Source: Ramlibacter sp. PS4R-6
Lineage (GTDB): Bacteria; Pseudomonadota; Gammaproteobacteria; Burkholderiales; Burkholderiaceae_C
Length of the DNA stretch: 64,000 bases
Direction of reading: 5' to 3'
NCBI RefSeq assembly: GCF_037572775.1
Contig: NZ_JBBHKA010000001.1
Coordinates: forward strand, 1,550,001-1,614,000
Of the stretch, positions 27,135 to 37,983 are shown one piece after another. The notes below the pieces were generated by a model, which was given only the letters and a program-made list of their open reading frames with translations, was not told where the DNA came from and ran no database searches. The translations under genes and the position numbers were made by a program. Positions within the stretch are counted from its first letter, which is position 1, and every line of letters begins with the position of its first letter.

Positions 27135-27770
27135 TCAGCTGGTGAGCATGCCGTGCGTGCGGGCGTAGTGGATCGTCTGCGTGCGGCTCTTCACGCCCAG
27201 GCGGCGGAACAGGCGCCACAGGTGCACCTTCACCGTGTGCTCGCTGATGCCGAGTTCGTCGGCGATCTCGCGGTTGGAGAGGCCGCGGTCCAGCATCACG
27301 ATCAACTGCTTCTGGCGCTTGGACAATTTGTTGTCCGTGGGCGAGAGCTCCTCGAAGCCGCCGTCGGCGTTGAGCAGCGCCCGCAGCGCGTTGCCGATTT
27401 CCTGGGCGCCGGCCGACTTCTCGATGTAGATGTCGGCGCCGGCTTCGATGCAGCCTTCCTCGGCGTCGGCCGCGGGCGAGGCGGACAGCACGGCCAGCGG
27501 CGTTTCGGGGAAGAGCTTCTTCAGCTCGTGGATGCCCGAGGTGCCCGTGGTGTCGGGCAGCTTCAGGTCCAGGCAGATCAGGTCCGGCGCGCCGTGCTGG
27601 CGCACCGCCGCACTCACGCCGCCGATGCGTTCGAGCTCGACGACGCTCGCGCCCGGGCGCAGGCGGCGCAGCAGCATCACGACCGCTTCGCGCATGAGCG
27701 GGTGGTCGTCGATGACGTAGAGGTTCATGGCCTTGGGGGCCGGACGGGATTCGGGGGTAGCGGTGGCCAT
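27135..27770 (-). CDS. NarL/LuxR-type response regulator
   Basis: About 211 residues: receiver domain (LYVIDDHPLMREAV acidic pair, DLICLDLKLPDTTG phospho-Asp, AVLSAS, and Lys in YIEKS) and a C-terminal LuxR helix-turn-helix (LSKRQKQLIVMLDRGLSNREIADELGISEHTVKVHLWRLFRRLGVKSRTQ). The start at 27770 is chosen over 27728, which leaves no room for a ribosome site, and 27824. It is the only response regulator in the window, and the orphan kinase at 24730 is a plausible partner. Confidence 0.87.
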   Translation of the reverse strand: MATATPESRPAPKAMNLYVIDDHPLMREAVVMLLRRLRPGASVVELERIGGVSAAVRQHGAPDLICLDLKLPDTTGTSGIHELKKLFPETPLAVLSASPAADAEEGCIEAGADIYIEKSAGAQEIGNALRALLNADGGFEELSPTDNKLSKRQKQLIVMLDRGLSNREIADELGISEHTVKVHLWRLFRRLGVKSRTQTIHYARTHGMLTS

Positions 27771-27835
27771 AGAACCAAGGATAACGCGATCGGGCCCCCT
27801 TGGTAAGAGGAATGGCATTAGCATGCCACCGTCGG

Positions 27836-27851
27836 GCGGCCCTAGGGCCGC
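27836..27851 (-). terminator. Perfect palindrome after trpS
   Basis: GCGGCCC-TA-GGGCCGC forms a 7-bp stem a few bases past the trpS stop, in the right place to end that transcript, but no T-run follows and the 2-base loop is short. A smaller dyad, CAGCCG/CGGCTG (27851-27867), overlaps the end of trpS. Confidence 0.35.
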
Positions 27852-27856
27852 AGCCG

Positions 27857-29149
27857 TCAGGCGGCTGACAGCGCGGCGAGCGCGGCGCCGAACTCCCCGG
27901 CGGCCACCCCGTCGGCCAGCACGAGGGTGCCGGCCACGGCCGGGTCATCCACCGGCGCGCCCTTCTTCAGGTCGGCGATCACCTGGCCCGCCTGCTGGGG
28001 CGAGTCGAACGCGCGGCTTTGCGCCAGCAGGCGGCCGTGGGCGTCGAGGAACTTGAAGTAGAACTTGCCGTCGGCCTCGCGGTACTGCTTGAACGAGGGC
28101 AGCGCCGCCTTCTCCTTCTTCTTCGCCTTGCCGGCCACGTCGGCCAGGTTGCGCAGGCCCACGGCGGCCTTCAGTTCCGCCATCAGCGGCGCGGCGAGCG
28201 CGCGGGCCTTCTCGGCGCCGCGTTGCAGCGTGCGCTCGATCTGCGCGGGGTCGTTCACCAGCGCGTCGTACTTCTCGCGCATCGGCGCGATCTCGCGGTC
28301 GATGCGCTCGAACAGCATCTGCTTCGCATCGGCCCAGGAGATGCCCTGCGCGTACGCCTTGCGCAGCGCGTCGGTCTCTTCCTTCGAGGCGAAGGCTTCG
28401 TAGATCTGGAACAGCGCCGAGCCTTCGACCTTCTTGGGCTCGCCCGGGCCGCTGGAGTCGGTCACGATGGCCATGATCTGCTTGCGCAGCTGCTCGCGCG
28501 GCGCGAACAGCGGGATCACGTTGTCGTAGCTCTTGCTCATCTTGCGCCCGTCGGTGCCGGGCAGCAGCGCCACGGTGTCGTCCACCTGCGCTTGCGGCAG
28601 CACGAGGTGCTCGCCATAGAGGTGGTTGAAGCTGGCCGCGATGTCGCGCGCCATCTCGATGTGCTGGACCTGGTCGCGGCCCACCGGGATCCAGTTCGCC
28701 TTGAACAGCAGGATGTCGGCGGCCATGAGCACGGGGTACATGAACAGGCCCGCCGTCACGTCGTTGTCCACGTCGACGCCCGCGGCGGTGTTCTTGTCCA
28801 CCTGCGCCTTGTACGCATGCGCGCGATTGAGCAGGCCCTTGCCCGTGACGCAGGTGAGCAGCCACGTGAGCTCGGGGATCTCGCGGATGTCCGACTGGCG
28901 GTAGAAGTACACGTGCTCGGGGTCGAGCCCGCAGGCGAGCCAGCAGGCGGCGATCTCCAGCGTGGAGCGCTGCACGCGCGCCGGCTCGTCCACCTTGATC
29001 AGCGCGTGGTAGTCCGCCAGGAAGTAGAAGTTGACCGTGCCGGGCTTGCGGCTGGCCTCCACCGCGGGGCGCAGCGCGCCGACGTAGTTGCCCAGGTGCG
29101 GCGTGCCGCTGGTGGTGATGCCGGTGAGGAAGCGGACGGGGGCGGTCAT
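27857..29149 (-). CDS. trpS: Tryptophanyl-tRNA synthetase with C-terminal extension
   Basis: A 430-residue class I synthetase that charges tRNA-Trp. The HIGH-type motif is TTSGTPHLGNYVGAL near residue 12, and KMSKS is in GTDGRKMSKSYDN. Bacterial TrpS is usually about 330 residues; here about 85 extra follow AVGLRNLADVAGKAKKKEKA: a basic linker then FKQYREADGKFYFKFLDAHG and LAQSRAFDSPQQAGQVI, which read like a small DUF1508/YegP-type domain. Start fits the family; its ATG overlaps the TGA of the site-2 protease gene. Confidence 0.95.
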   Translation of the reverse strand: MTAPVRFLTGITTSGTPHLGNYVGALRPAVEASRKPGTVNFYFLADYHALIKVDEPARVQRSTLEIAACWLACGLDPEHVYFYRQSDIREIPELTWLLTCVTGKGLLNRAHAYKAQVDKNTAAGVDVDNDVTAGLFMYPVLMAADILLFKANWIPVGRDQVQHIEMARDIAASFNHLYGEHLVLPQAQVDDTVALLPGTDGRKMSKSYDNVIPLFAPREQLRKQIMAIVTDSSGPGEPKKVEGSALFQIYEAFASKEETDALRKAYAQGISWADAKQMLFERIDREIAPMREKYDALVNDPAQIERTLQRGAEKARALAAPLMAELKAAVGLRNLADVAGKAKKKEKAALPSFKQYREADGKFYFKFLDAHGRLLAQSRAFDSPQQAGQVIADLKKGAPVDDPAVAGTLVLADGVAAGEFGAALAALSAA

Positions 29150-29817
29150 GATCCGAAGGCGGCCGTGAAGGGTGTGAGCAGCACGTCGAGCACGACGTAG
29201 CCGAACGCGATGAGCGGGCGCAGCCACCAGTCGCTGACGATGCCGGCGATCACCAGCGCCATCACGATGAAGAAACCCCAGGGCTCGATGCGGCTGAAAT
29301 TCCACGCCATGCGCCGCGGCAGCAGGCCGACGAGGACGCGGCCGCCGTCGAGCGGCGGCAGCGGGAACAGGTTGAAGGCCCACATCACCAGGTTGGTCAG
29401 CACGCCGGCCTTGCACATCTCGATCCAGAAGCGCTCGGTGACCCCCGAGCCCGCGAGCACGACGAACGCGATGCCCCACAGGATGGCCTGGATGAAGTTG
29501 GACGCGGGGCCCGCGAGCGCGACCCAGATCATGTCGCGCTTGGGATGCCGCAGCGCGCCGAAGTTCACCGGGACCGGCTTGGCGTAGCCGAAGAGGAAGG
29601 CGCCGTGCGTCGCGAAGTACAGCAGCAGCGGCATCACGATCGTGCCGAGCGGGTCGATGTGCTTGATGGGGTTGAGCGTGACGCGGCCCGCGACATAGGC
29701 GGTGTTGTCGCCGAAGTAGCGGGCAACGTAGCCGTGCGCCGCCTCGTGGATGGTGATCGCGAAGAGCACCGGCAAGGCGTAGATGAGGACGGTCTGGATG
29801 ATGTTGGAGGAACCCAC
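29146..29817 (-). CDS. Site-2 protease family (M50) membrane metalloprotease
   Basis: A 223-residue polytopic membrane protein. The zinc motif HEAAHG is in the first helix (VLFAITIHEAAHGYVARYFGD) and the third ligand region is NLFPLPPLDGGRVL, as in short S2P proteases without a PDZ domain. The start is taken as GTG at 29817 (VGSSNIIQTVLIYALP), since an ATG at 29883 would add a poor front and overlap the YciO-like gene. It overlaps trpS by four bases. Confidence 0.85.
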   Translation of the reverse strand: MGSSNIIQTVLIYALPVLFAITIHEAAHGYVARYFGDNTAYVAGRVTLNPIKHIDPLGTIVMPLLLYFATHGAFLFGYAKPVPVNFGALRHPKRDMIWVALAGPASNFIQAILWGIAFVVLAGSGVTERFWIEMCKAGVLTNLVMWAFNLFPLPPLDGGRVLVGLLPRRMAWNFSRIEPWGFFIVMALVIAGIVSDWWLRPLIAFGYVVLDVLLTPFTAAFGS

Positions 29818-29830
29818 GCGGGGGATTGTC

Positions 29831-30466
29831 TCAGAGCCCGAGAGCGGCCAGGCTGCCGCGCCCTTCGCGCACGACCACCGCATCGCCGCCGGTTCCCATC
29901 GGCACGAGGTCCAGCACCGTCGTCGGCTTCGAGGGGCACGCGCCCGCGTCGACCACGCCCGCCAGCTGGTGCTGGAAGCGGTCGCGGATCTCGCGTGCGT
30001 CGTTCAGCGCCTCGCTCTCGCCGGGCGCGATCATGGTGGTGGACAGCAGCGGCGCGCCGTGCAGCGACAGCAGCTCCTGCAGCGTGTGGTGGTCCGGCAC
30101 GCGCAGGCCGATGGTCTTGCGCTGCGGGTGGCTCACGCGGCGCGGCACTTCGCGCGTGGCTTCGAGGATGAAGGTGTAGGGCCCGGGCGTGCCGAGCTTG
30201 AGCATGCGGTACTGCTTGTTGTCCACGCGCGCGTAGTTGGCCAGCTCCGACAGGTCGCGGCACAGCAGCGTCAGGTGGTACTTCTCGTCGAGCCGGCGGA
30301 TCTCGCGCAGGCGGTCGGCGGCGGCCTTGTCGTCCAGGTGGCAGGCCAGTGCGTAGCTCGAGTCGGTGGGCACCGCCAGCACGCCGCCCTTGTGCAAGAG
30401 CGCGACGGCCTGCTTGAGCAGGCGCGGCTGCGGGTTCTCCGGGTGCACTTCGAAGAGCTGCGCCAT
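29831..30466 (-). CDS. YciO/YrdC/Sua5-family protein
   Basis: A 211-residue protein with the YrdC fold: GGVLAVPTDSSYALACHLDDKAAADRL, YHLTLLCRDLSELANYA, GPYTFILEAT, RKTIGLRVPDH and PLLSTTMIAPGES. The first block is PTDSSYALAC rather than the PTET.YGLG of true threonylcarbamoyl-AMP synthases, so it is closer to YciO, whose role in t6A formation is debated. Conserved neighbour of the PHP phosphatase (as in E. coli yciV-yciO). Confidence 0.87.
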   Translation of the reverse strand: MAQLFEVHPENPQPRLLKQAVALLHKGGVLAVPTDSSYALACHLDDKAAADRLREIRRLDEKYHLTLLCRDLSELANYARVDNKQYRMLKLGTPGPYTFILEATREVPRRVSHPQRKTIGLRVPDHHTLQELLSLHGAPLLSTTMIAPGESEALNDAREIRDRFQHQLAGVVDAGACPSKPTTVLDLVPMGTGGDAVVVREGRGSLAALGL

Positions 30467-30469
30467 GGT

Positions 30470-31363
30470 TCAGGCCTCGATCGGTTCGAGCTTGACGCGG
30501 CTTTCGCGCACCGTGAGCCAGCCGCCGATGCCGCCGCAGATGACGATGAGCACCATCCCCACGAGCGACCACCCATCCGGCACGTGCGAGAACACGAGCG
30601 CGCCCGCCACCATCGCGAACGCGATCTGCGAATAGAGGTAGGGCGACAGCGTGGCGGCCGGCGCGCGCTGGAAGGCCAGGATCAGCATGAAGTGGCCGAT
30701 GGTGGCGGCCACGCCCATGAAGCACAGCAGCGCCCACAGGAACGCGCGGTCGATGTGCACCCACACGAACGGAAGCGCCAGCGACGCGATCAGCGTGCCG
30801 ACCCAGCCCGTGTACAGGTGCATGGTGACCGGGTCTTCGGTGCGGGCGAGGCGGCTCGTGAGCACCTGGAACCAGGCGTTGGTGCCCACCAGGCCCAGCG
30901 GCAGCAGCGTGGCCCAGTGGAAACTGTCCGCGCCGGGGCGGATGATGACCAGCGTGCCGACGAAGCCGCCCGCCACCAGCACCCAGCGCAGCGGCGACAC
31001 GTGCTCCTTCAGTACCGTCGCGGCGAGCACGGTGACCACGAGCGGCGCGATGGCGACGATGGCGGTGAACTCGCCCACCGGCATGTACTTCAGGCTCGCG
31101 AAGGCGAACAGGCTGCTCGTCAGGAGCAGCACGCCGCGCAGCACCTGGAACTTGGGATGCTGCGTGCGCCACACGCGCATGCCGCGCATCGGCAGGACCA
31201 CGATGGTGGTCGCGAACGCCTGGAAGGCGTAGCGGAACCACAGCGCCATCAGCAGCGGCACGCCGGCGCTGACGTACTTGGTCGTCGTGTCCAGCGCCGA
31301 GAAGCAGGCGCAGGCGGCGACGACCAGCGCGATGCCGGCAAGCGGGTGGTATTGGGGCGTCAC
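30470..31363 (-). CDS. DMT-superfamily transporter (EamA)
   Basis: A 297-residue protein with ten hydrophobic helices in two EamA repeats (PLAGIALVVAACACFSALDTTTKYV ... and LARTEDPVTMHLYTGWVGTLIASLALPFVW). Start is GTG at 31363, overlapping the TGA of the PHP gene (GTGA), so translation is coupled. It ends three bases before the YciO-like start. Substrate unknown; exporters of amino acids or metabolites are common in this family. Confidence 0.85.
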   Translation of the reverse strand: MTPQYHPLAGIALVVAACACFSALDTTTKYVSAGVPLLMALWFRYAFQAFATTIVVLPMRGMRVWRTQHPKFQVLRGVLLLTSSLFAFASLKYMPVGEFTAIVAIAPLVVTVLAATVLKEHVSPLRWVLVAGGFVGTLVIIRPGADSFHWATLLPLGLVGTNAWFQVLTSRLARTEDPVTMHLYTGWVGTLIASLALPFVWVHIDRAFLWALLCFMGVAATIGHFMLILAFQRAPAATLSPYLYSQIAFAMVAGALVFSHVPDGWSLVGMVLIVICGGIGGWLTVRESRVKLEPIEA

Positions 31364-32211
31364 TGGATGCGGTCCGCTAACACTTCCCAGACGGGCGTGA
31401 GCTCGCCGGGCAGGTAGGGTAGCGCACCCAGGTCGGTATGGCTTTCTTCGGGGCTGTGGAAGTCGCTGCCGCGCGACGCGGCCAGGCCGAACTCCCGGGC
31501 GGTGGCGGCGTACTGCACGTACTCGGCCGTGGTGTGGCTGCCGGTGACCACCTCGACGCCGCGGCCGCCGTGCGTCTTGAACTCGATGAAGAGCGCGTAC
31601 TCCTCGTTCGGCGTGAAGCGGTACCGCGCGGGATGGGCGATGACGGCCATGCCGCCGGCGCGCGTGATCCAGCGCACCGCGTCGCCCAGCGATGCCCACT
31701 TGTGCTCGACGTAGCCGGGCTTGCCTTCGGTGAGGAAGCGGTCGAACACCTCGTAGGTGTCCTTGCACACGCCCGACTCCACCAGGAAGCGCGCGAAGTG
31801 CGTGCGCGAGACGAGCTCGGGGTTGCCGGCGTACTTCGTCGCGCCTTCGTAGGCGCCCTTGATGCCGACCTTGGCCAGGCCCGCGGCCATCTCGCGCGCC
31901 CGCGCGTCGCGGCCGCCGCGCACGGCCACCAGGCCGCGCAGCATCTCGGCGTCGTCGGGATCGAACCCCAGGCCCACGATGTGCACGGTGCGGCCCGCGA
32001 AGGACACGGAAATCTCCGTGCCCGTGAGGTATTTCATGCCGTGCGCCCGCGCTGCCTCCATGGCTCGCCGCTGGCCGCCGATCTCGTCATGGTCGGTGAG
32101 CGACCACAGCTCCACGCCGTTGGCCGCCGCGCGGGCCGCGAGCGCCTCGGGGGTCAGCGTGCCGTCGGAGACGAGGGAGTGGCTGTGCAGGTCGGCATTG
32201 AGGATGGACAC
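31360..32211 (-). CDS. PHP-domain phosphatase (YciV/RNase AM type)
   Basis: A 283-residue PHP protein. Metal-site motifs: NADLHSHSLVSDGTL, LWSLTDHDEIGG, TGTEISVSF, HIVGLGFD, MAVIAHPARYRF and RGSDFHSPEE. E. coli YciV (RNase AM/Rnm) acts on 3',5'-nucleotide bisphosphates and short RNA 5' ends; the same role is likely here. First gene of a five-gene minus-strand unit that runs to trpS with overlaps or short gaps. Confidence 0.9.
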   Translation of the reverse strand: MSILNADLHSHSLVSDGTLTPEALAARAAANGVELWSLTDHDEIGGQRRAMEAARAHGMKYLTGTEISVSFAGRTVHIVGLGFDPDDAEMLRGLVAVRGGRDARAREMAAGLAKVGIKGAYEGATKYAGNPELVSRTHFARFLVESGVCKDTYEVFDRFLTEGKPGYVEHKWASLGDAVRWITRAGGMAVIAHPARYRFTPNEEYALFIEFKTHGGRGVEVVTGSHTTAEYVQYAATAREFGLAASRGSDFHSPEESHTDLGALPYLPGELTPVWEVLADRIQ

Positions 32212-32268
32212 GCCCCGATTTTAGGTTTGGGGGTGCATTCGCGCTGGGGCAGGGCCTTCAGCCTCCTG

Positions 32269-32940
32269 TCAGTTCAGCGCGCCGGCCTCGCTGCGGATGT
32301 CGTGCTTTGTTCTCAACGCGCATTCGATGCCCGCCTTCAGGCCCGCCACGATGTTTTCTAGCGGCATGGAAGGCTGGCCCTGGTTGGGGAGCCAGGGCAC
32401 GTGAATGAAGCCGCCACGCGTGCGTTTGAGCCGGGGATTCGTCGCGAGCTCGTGCATCAGGCCGTAGAACGTGTGGTTGCACACGAAGGTGCCCGCGGTC
32501 TGCGACACCTCGGCGGCGATGCCCGCATCGAGCATGGCGGCGCGCATGGCCTTGATCGGCAAGGTGCTGAAGTACGCCGCCGGCCCGTCGGCGACGACGG
32601 CCGTGTCCACCGGCTGTGCGCCGGCGTTGTCGGGGATGCGCGCGTCATTGACGTTGATCGCCACGCGCTCCAGCGACAGCGCGCCGCGGCCGCCGGCCTG
32701 GCCCGTGCCGACCACCAGAACCGGCAGGTGCCTGAGCAGTTCCTCGCGCAGAGCTTGCACGGCGATGTCGAACACGGTGGGGATGCGCGCGCCAATGATG
32801 CGGTGGCCGGCCACCATGCGGCCGTGCAGGGCCTGGGCCGCCATCCAGCTGGGGTTGAGCACGTCGTTGCCGAAGGGCTCGAAGCCGGTCACCAGCACGG
32901 TCGGACAGTCGGTCGGGCTGTTGTCTGATCCCGCTACCAT
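32269..32940 (-). CDS. pcp: Pyroglutamyl-peptidase I (peptidase C15)
   Basis: A 223-residue cysteine peptidase that removes N-terminal pyroglutamate. Catalytic residues are visible: Glu in TGFEPFGND, Cys in AGTFVCNHTFYGLM and His in RGGFIHVPWLP. Length fits the family (about 215). Divergent from the metallopeptidase gene across 42 bases. Confidence 0.93.
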   Translation of the reverse strand: MVAGSDNSPTDCPTVLVTGFEPFGNDVLNPSWMAAQALHGRMVAGHRIIGARIPTVFDIAVQALREELLRHLPVLVVGTGQAGGRGALSLERVAINVNDARIPDNAGAQPVDTAVVADGPAAYFSTLPIKAMRAAMLDAGIAAEVSQTAGTFVCNHTFYGLMHELATNPRLKRTRGGFIHVPWLPNQGQPSMPLENIVAGLKAGIECALRTKHDIRSEAGALN

Positions 32941-32949
32941 GCGTTCACT

Positions 32950-32970
32950 GTAGCGTAGAGGCACCGCTAC
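32950..32970. promoter_or_regulatory. Dyad between divergent peptidase genes
   Basis: GTAGCG (32950-32955) and CGCTAC (32965-32970), a perfect 6-bp dyad with a 9-base spacer, fills the short divergent gap and sits just before the AGGAGAG ribosome site of the metallopeptidase gene. Confidence 0.3.
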
Positions 32971-32982
32971 AAGGAGAGACAC

Positions 32983-33849
32983 ATGCGCTGGGAAGGCAAT
33001 CGCGAATCGAGCAACGTCGAGGACGTGCGGGGCTCCGGTGGGGGCGGCTTTCCCATCGGCGGGGGCGGATTGAGCATCGGCGCGGTGGTGATCGCGCTGG
33101 TGGGCGGCGCCATCTTCGGCATCAACCCGCTGACCATCCTGTCGATGCTCAGTGGCGGCGGCGCGCCCACCGCGCAGCAGGCGCCGGCGCACCCGCCGCC
33201 GGCCGACGACCGCGGCGCGAAGTTCGTCTCGGTGGTGCTGGCGGACACCGAGGACGTGTGGGGCAAGTTGTTCCAGGCCGGTGGCGCGCAGTACCACCAG
33301 CCCAAGCTGGTGCTGTTCCGCGGGGCCGTGGGCACCGCGTGCGGCACGGGGCAAAGCGCGATGGGGCCGTTCTACTGCCCCGCCGACAAGAAGGTCTACA
33401 TCGACCTGAACTTCTACGACACGCTGAAGACCCGCCTGGGCGCGCCCGGCGAGTTCGCGCAGGCCTACGTGATCGCGCACGAGGTGGGCCACCACGTGCA
33501 GGATGAGCTGGGCATCACGCGCAAGGCCGAACAGGCCCGCTCGCGCATGAACCCGGCGCAGGCCAACGCGGTGTCGGTGCGTGTCGAACTGCAGGCGGAT
33601 TGCTTCGCCGGCGTGTGGACCCACCATTCGCAGCAGGGCAAGAAGTGGCTGGACCCGGGCGACATCGAGTCGGCCATGAACGCCGCCGCCAAGATCGGCG
33701 ACGACGCGCTGCAGAAGAACGCCGGCCGGGCCGTGGTGCCCGAAAGCTTCACCCACGGCTCCAGCGCCCAGCGCCAGAAGTGGTTCCAGACCGGCTACCA
33801 GACCGGCAGCGTCAAGGCCTGCGACACCTTCGCCTCCCGGGACCTCTGA
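32983..33849 (+). CDS. YpfJ-type neutral zinc metallopeptidase
   Basis: A 288-residue membrane-anchored peptidase: MRWEGNRESSNVEDVRG opening, Gly-rich GGGGFPIGGGG and one helix (LSIGAVVIALVGGAIFGI), a Pro-rich linker, then the catalytic domain with AYVIAHEVGHHVQD (HExxH) and a distal ELQADCFAGVW that supplies a further metal ligand, all diagnostic of the YpfJ family. Cellular substrate not known. Confidence 0.92.
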   Translation: MRWEGNRESSNVEDVRGSGGGGFPIGGGGLSIGAVVIALVGGAIFGINPLTILSMLSGGGAPTAQQAPAHPPPADDRGAKFVSVVLADTEDVWGKLFQAGGAQYHQPKLVLFRGAVGTACGTGQSAMGPFYCPADKKVYIDLNFYDTLKTRLGAPGEFAQAYVIAHEVGHHVQDELGITRKAEQARSRMNPAQANAVSVRVELQADCFAGVWTHHSQQGKKWLDPGDIESAMNAAAKIGDDALQKNAGRAVVPESFTHGSSAQRQKWFQTGYQTGSVKACDTFASRDL

Positions 33850-33897
33850 GCCGCTGCGCCTGCAGCAATCATCCCGTCATGCGAAAATGGCGGGTTG

Positions 33898-35340
33898 ATG
33901 CCTAGTTCCTTCAAGAATCTCCAGCTGGCCGAGCCGCTGGCGCGCGCCGTAGCCGAAATGGGCTACGAGCAGATGACGCCCATCCAGGCCCAGGCCATTC
34001 CCGTGGTGCTCACGGGCAAAGACGTCATGGGCGCCGCCCAGACCGGCACCGGCAAGACGGCCGCCTTCTCGCTGCCGCTGCTCCAGCGCCTCCTGAAACA
34101 CGAGAACGCCTCGACCTCGCCGGCGCGCCACCCCGTGCGCGCGCTGGTGCTGCTGCCCACGCGCGAACTGGCCGACCAGGTCGCCCAGCAGGTGAAGATG
34201 TACGCCAAGTACACGCAGTTGCGCAGCACCGTGGTGTTCGGCGGCATCGACATGAAGCCGCAGACGGCCGAGCTCAAGCGCGGCGTCGAGGTGCTGGTCG
34301 CCACGCCGGGCCGCCTGCTCGACCACATCGAGGCCAAGAACTGCGTGCTGAACCAGGTGGAGTACGTGGTGCTCGACGAGGCCGACCGCATGCTGGACAT
34401 CGGCTTCCTGCCCGACCTGCAGCGCATCCTGTCGTTCCTGCCCAAGCAGCGCACCACGCTCCTGTTCTCCGCGACGTTCTCGCCCGAGATCAAGCGCCTG
34501 GCCAACAGCTACCTGCAGGACCCCATCACCGTGGAAGTGGCGCGGCCCAACCAGGAAGCGTCCACCGTCGAGCAGCATTTCTACAGCGTGAGCGACGACG
34601 ACAAGCGCCGCGCGCTCAAGCAGATCGTGCGCGAGCGCGGCCTGTCACAGGCCTTCGTGTTCGTCAACAGCAAGCTCGGTTGCGCGCGGCTGGCACGTTC
34701 GCTGGAGCGCGACGGCCACAAGACCACCGCCCTGCACGGCGACAAGAGCCAGGACGAGCGCCTCAAGGCGCTCGCCGCATTCAAGGCGGGCGAAGTCGAC
34801 CTGCTGGTGGCCACCGACGTGGCCGCGCGCGGCCTCGACATCAAGGACGTGCCGGCGGTCTTCAACTTCGACGTGCCGTTCAACTCGGAAGACTACGTGC
34901 ACCGCATCGGCCGCACCGGCCGCGCCGGCGCTTCGGGCCTGGCGGTGACCTTCGTCGCGCCGTCGGACCAGCGCCTGGTCGCCGACATCGAGAAGCTGCT
35001 CAAGCGCAAGATCGAGATCGAGCCCATCGAGTTCGAGGAAGACCGGCCGCGCGGCCGCATCAACGATGGGCGCCGCACCTGGCGCGACCGCGGCGAGGTG
35101 GGCGACCCGCGCGACGTGCTCGACGCGCCGCGCGACCGCGACCGTCCGCCTCCGCAGCGCCGCGAACCCGCGCGCGCGCCGTCCGACCCGTTCTTCGACA
35201 AGCCCTACGAGTCGGCCGCGCCCGCCGAAGCGGAGGCAATGCCCGCGTGGGAAAAGAGCGCGAAGCAGGCCGCGCCCCGCGTGTCCGGCAACATCAAGAC
35301 CAAGCGCAAGGTCGCGGCCCTCTTCAAGGCGACGCCGTAA
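33898..35340 (+). CDS. rhlE: DEAD-box RNA helicase, RhlE-like
   Basis: A 480-residue helicase with the Q motif (MTPIQAQAIPVV), AQTGTGKTAAF, PTRELADQV, TPGRLLDH, VLDEADRMLD, SATFS, then VFVNSKLGCARL, ATDVAARGLDIK and HRIGRTGRAG. The C-terminal 110 residues are Arg/Pro/Asp-rich and disordered, ending in a basic tail (SGNIKTKRKVAALFKATP) like RhlE. It unwinds structured RNA, often in ribosome assembly. No clear ribosome site before the ATG; a TTG directly precedes it. Confidence 0.93.
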   Translation: MPSSFKNLQLAEPLARAVAEMGYEQMTPIQAQAIPVVLTGKDVMGAAQTGTGKTAAFSLPLLQRLLKHENASTSPARHPVRALVLLPTRELADQVAQQVKMYAKYTQLRSTVVFGGIDMKPQTAELKRGVEVLVATPGRLLDHIEAKNCVLNQVEYVVLDEADRMLDIGFLPDLQRILSFLPKQRTTLLFSATFSPEIKRLANSYLQDPITVEVARPNQEASTVEQHFYSVSDDDKRRALKQIVRERGLSQAFVFVNSKLGCARLARSLERDGHKTTALHGDKSQDERLKALAAFKAGEVDLLVATDVAARGLDIKDVPAVFNFDVPFNSEDYVHRIGRTGRAGASGLAVTFVAPSDQRLVADIEKLLKRKIEIEPIEFEEDRPRGRINDGRRTWRDRGEVGDPRDVLDAPRDRDRPPPQRREPARAPSDPFFDKPYESAAPAEAEAMPAWEKSAKQAAPRVSGNIKTKRKVAALFKATP

Positions 35341-35353
35341 CGGGAAGGCGTCG

Positions 35354-35421
35354 CCCCGGCGCAGGCCGGGGCCCAGTGTCTTTCTGCCCGCAGGCCCCTG
35401 GATCCCGGCCTTCGCCGGGAT
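35354..35421. repeat. Paired hairpin repeat between convergent genes
   Basis: Two strong hairpins: CCCCGGC-GCAG-GCCGGGG (35354-35371) and ATCCCGGC-CTTC-GCCGGGAT (35402-35421), 30 bases apart, in an 85-bp gap between the helicase and the MerR gene. The wording (CCCCGGC..GCCGGGGCCCAG, TGGATCCCGGCCTTCGCCGG) resembles dispersed palindromic repeats common in proteobacterial genomes. It may also serve as a two-way terminator. Only one copy is in this window, so repeat status is from recall. Confidence 0.6.
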
Positions 35422-35425
35422 GACA

Positions 35426-35808
35426 TCAGGACGCCAGCTCGTCCAGGATCGGGCAGTCGGGCCGGTCGTCGCCGCCGCAGCAGTGCACCAGGTGCTGCAG
35501 CGTCTTGCGCATGGCGGCCATCTCGGCCATCTTCGCGTCGATGTCGGCCAGGTGCTTCTGCGCGATCTTCTTCACGCTGGCGCTGGAGCGGCGCTGGTTC
35601 TGCCACAGCTTCACCAGCTCGCCGATCTCCGCCATCGAGAAGCCCAGGTCGCGCGCGTGGCGGATGAAGCGCAGCGTGTGCACCTCGCGCTCGGCATACT
35701 GCCGGTAGCCCGCATCGGTGCGCGCCACCGCGGGCAACAGCCCCAGCGACTCGTAGTGCCGCACCATCTTCGCGGAAACGCCCGACAGCTTCGCGGCTTC
35801 GCCGATGT

Positions 35809-35812
<4 letters not shown>
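35426..35812 (-). CDS. cueR: CueR-like MerR regulator of copper response
   Basis: A 128-residue MerR protein: helix-turn-helix [27 protein letters not shown], wing, long dimer helix, and metal loop CGGDDRPDC (CX7C), as in Cu(I)-sensing CueR. Its ATG overlaps the copA stop (ATGA), so it is made with copA and probably controls both copA and the divergent copZ by distorting a 19-bp-spacer promoter. Confidence 0.85.
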
Positions 35813-37977
<2,165 letters not shown>

Positions 37978-37983
37978 GGATGC

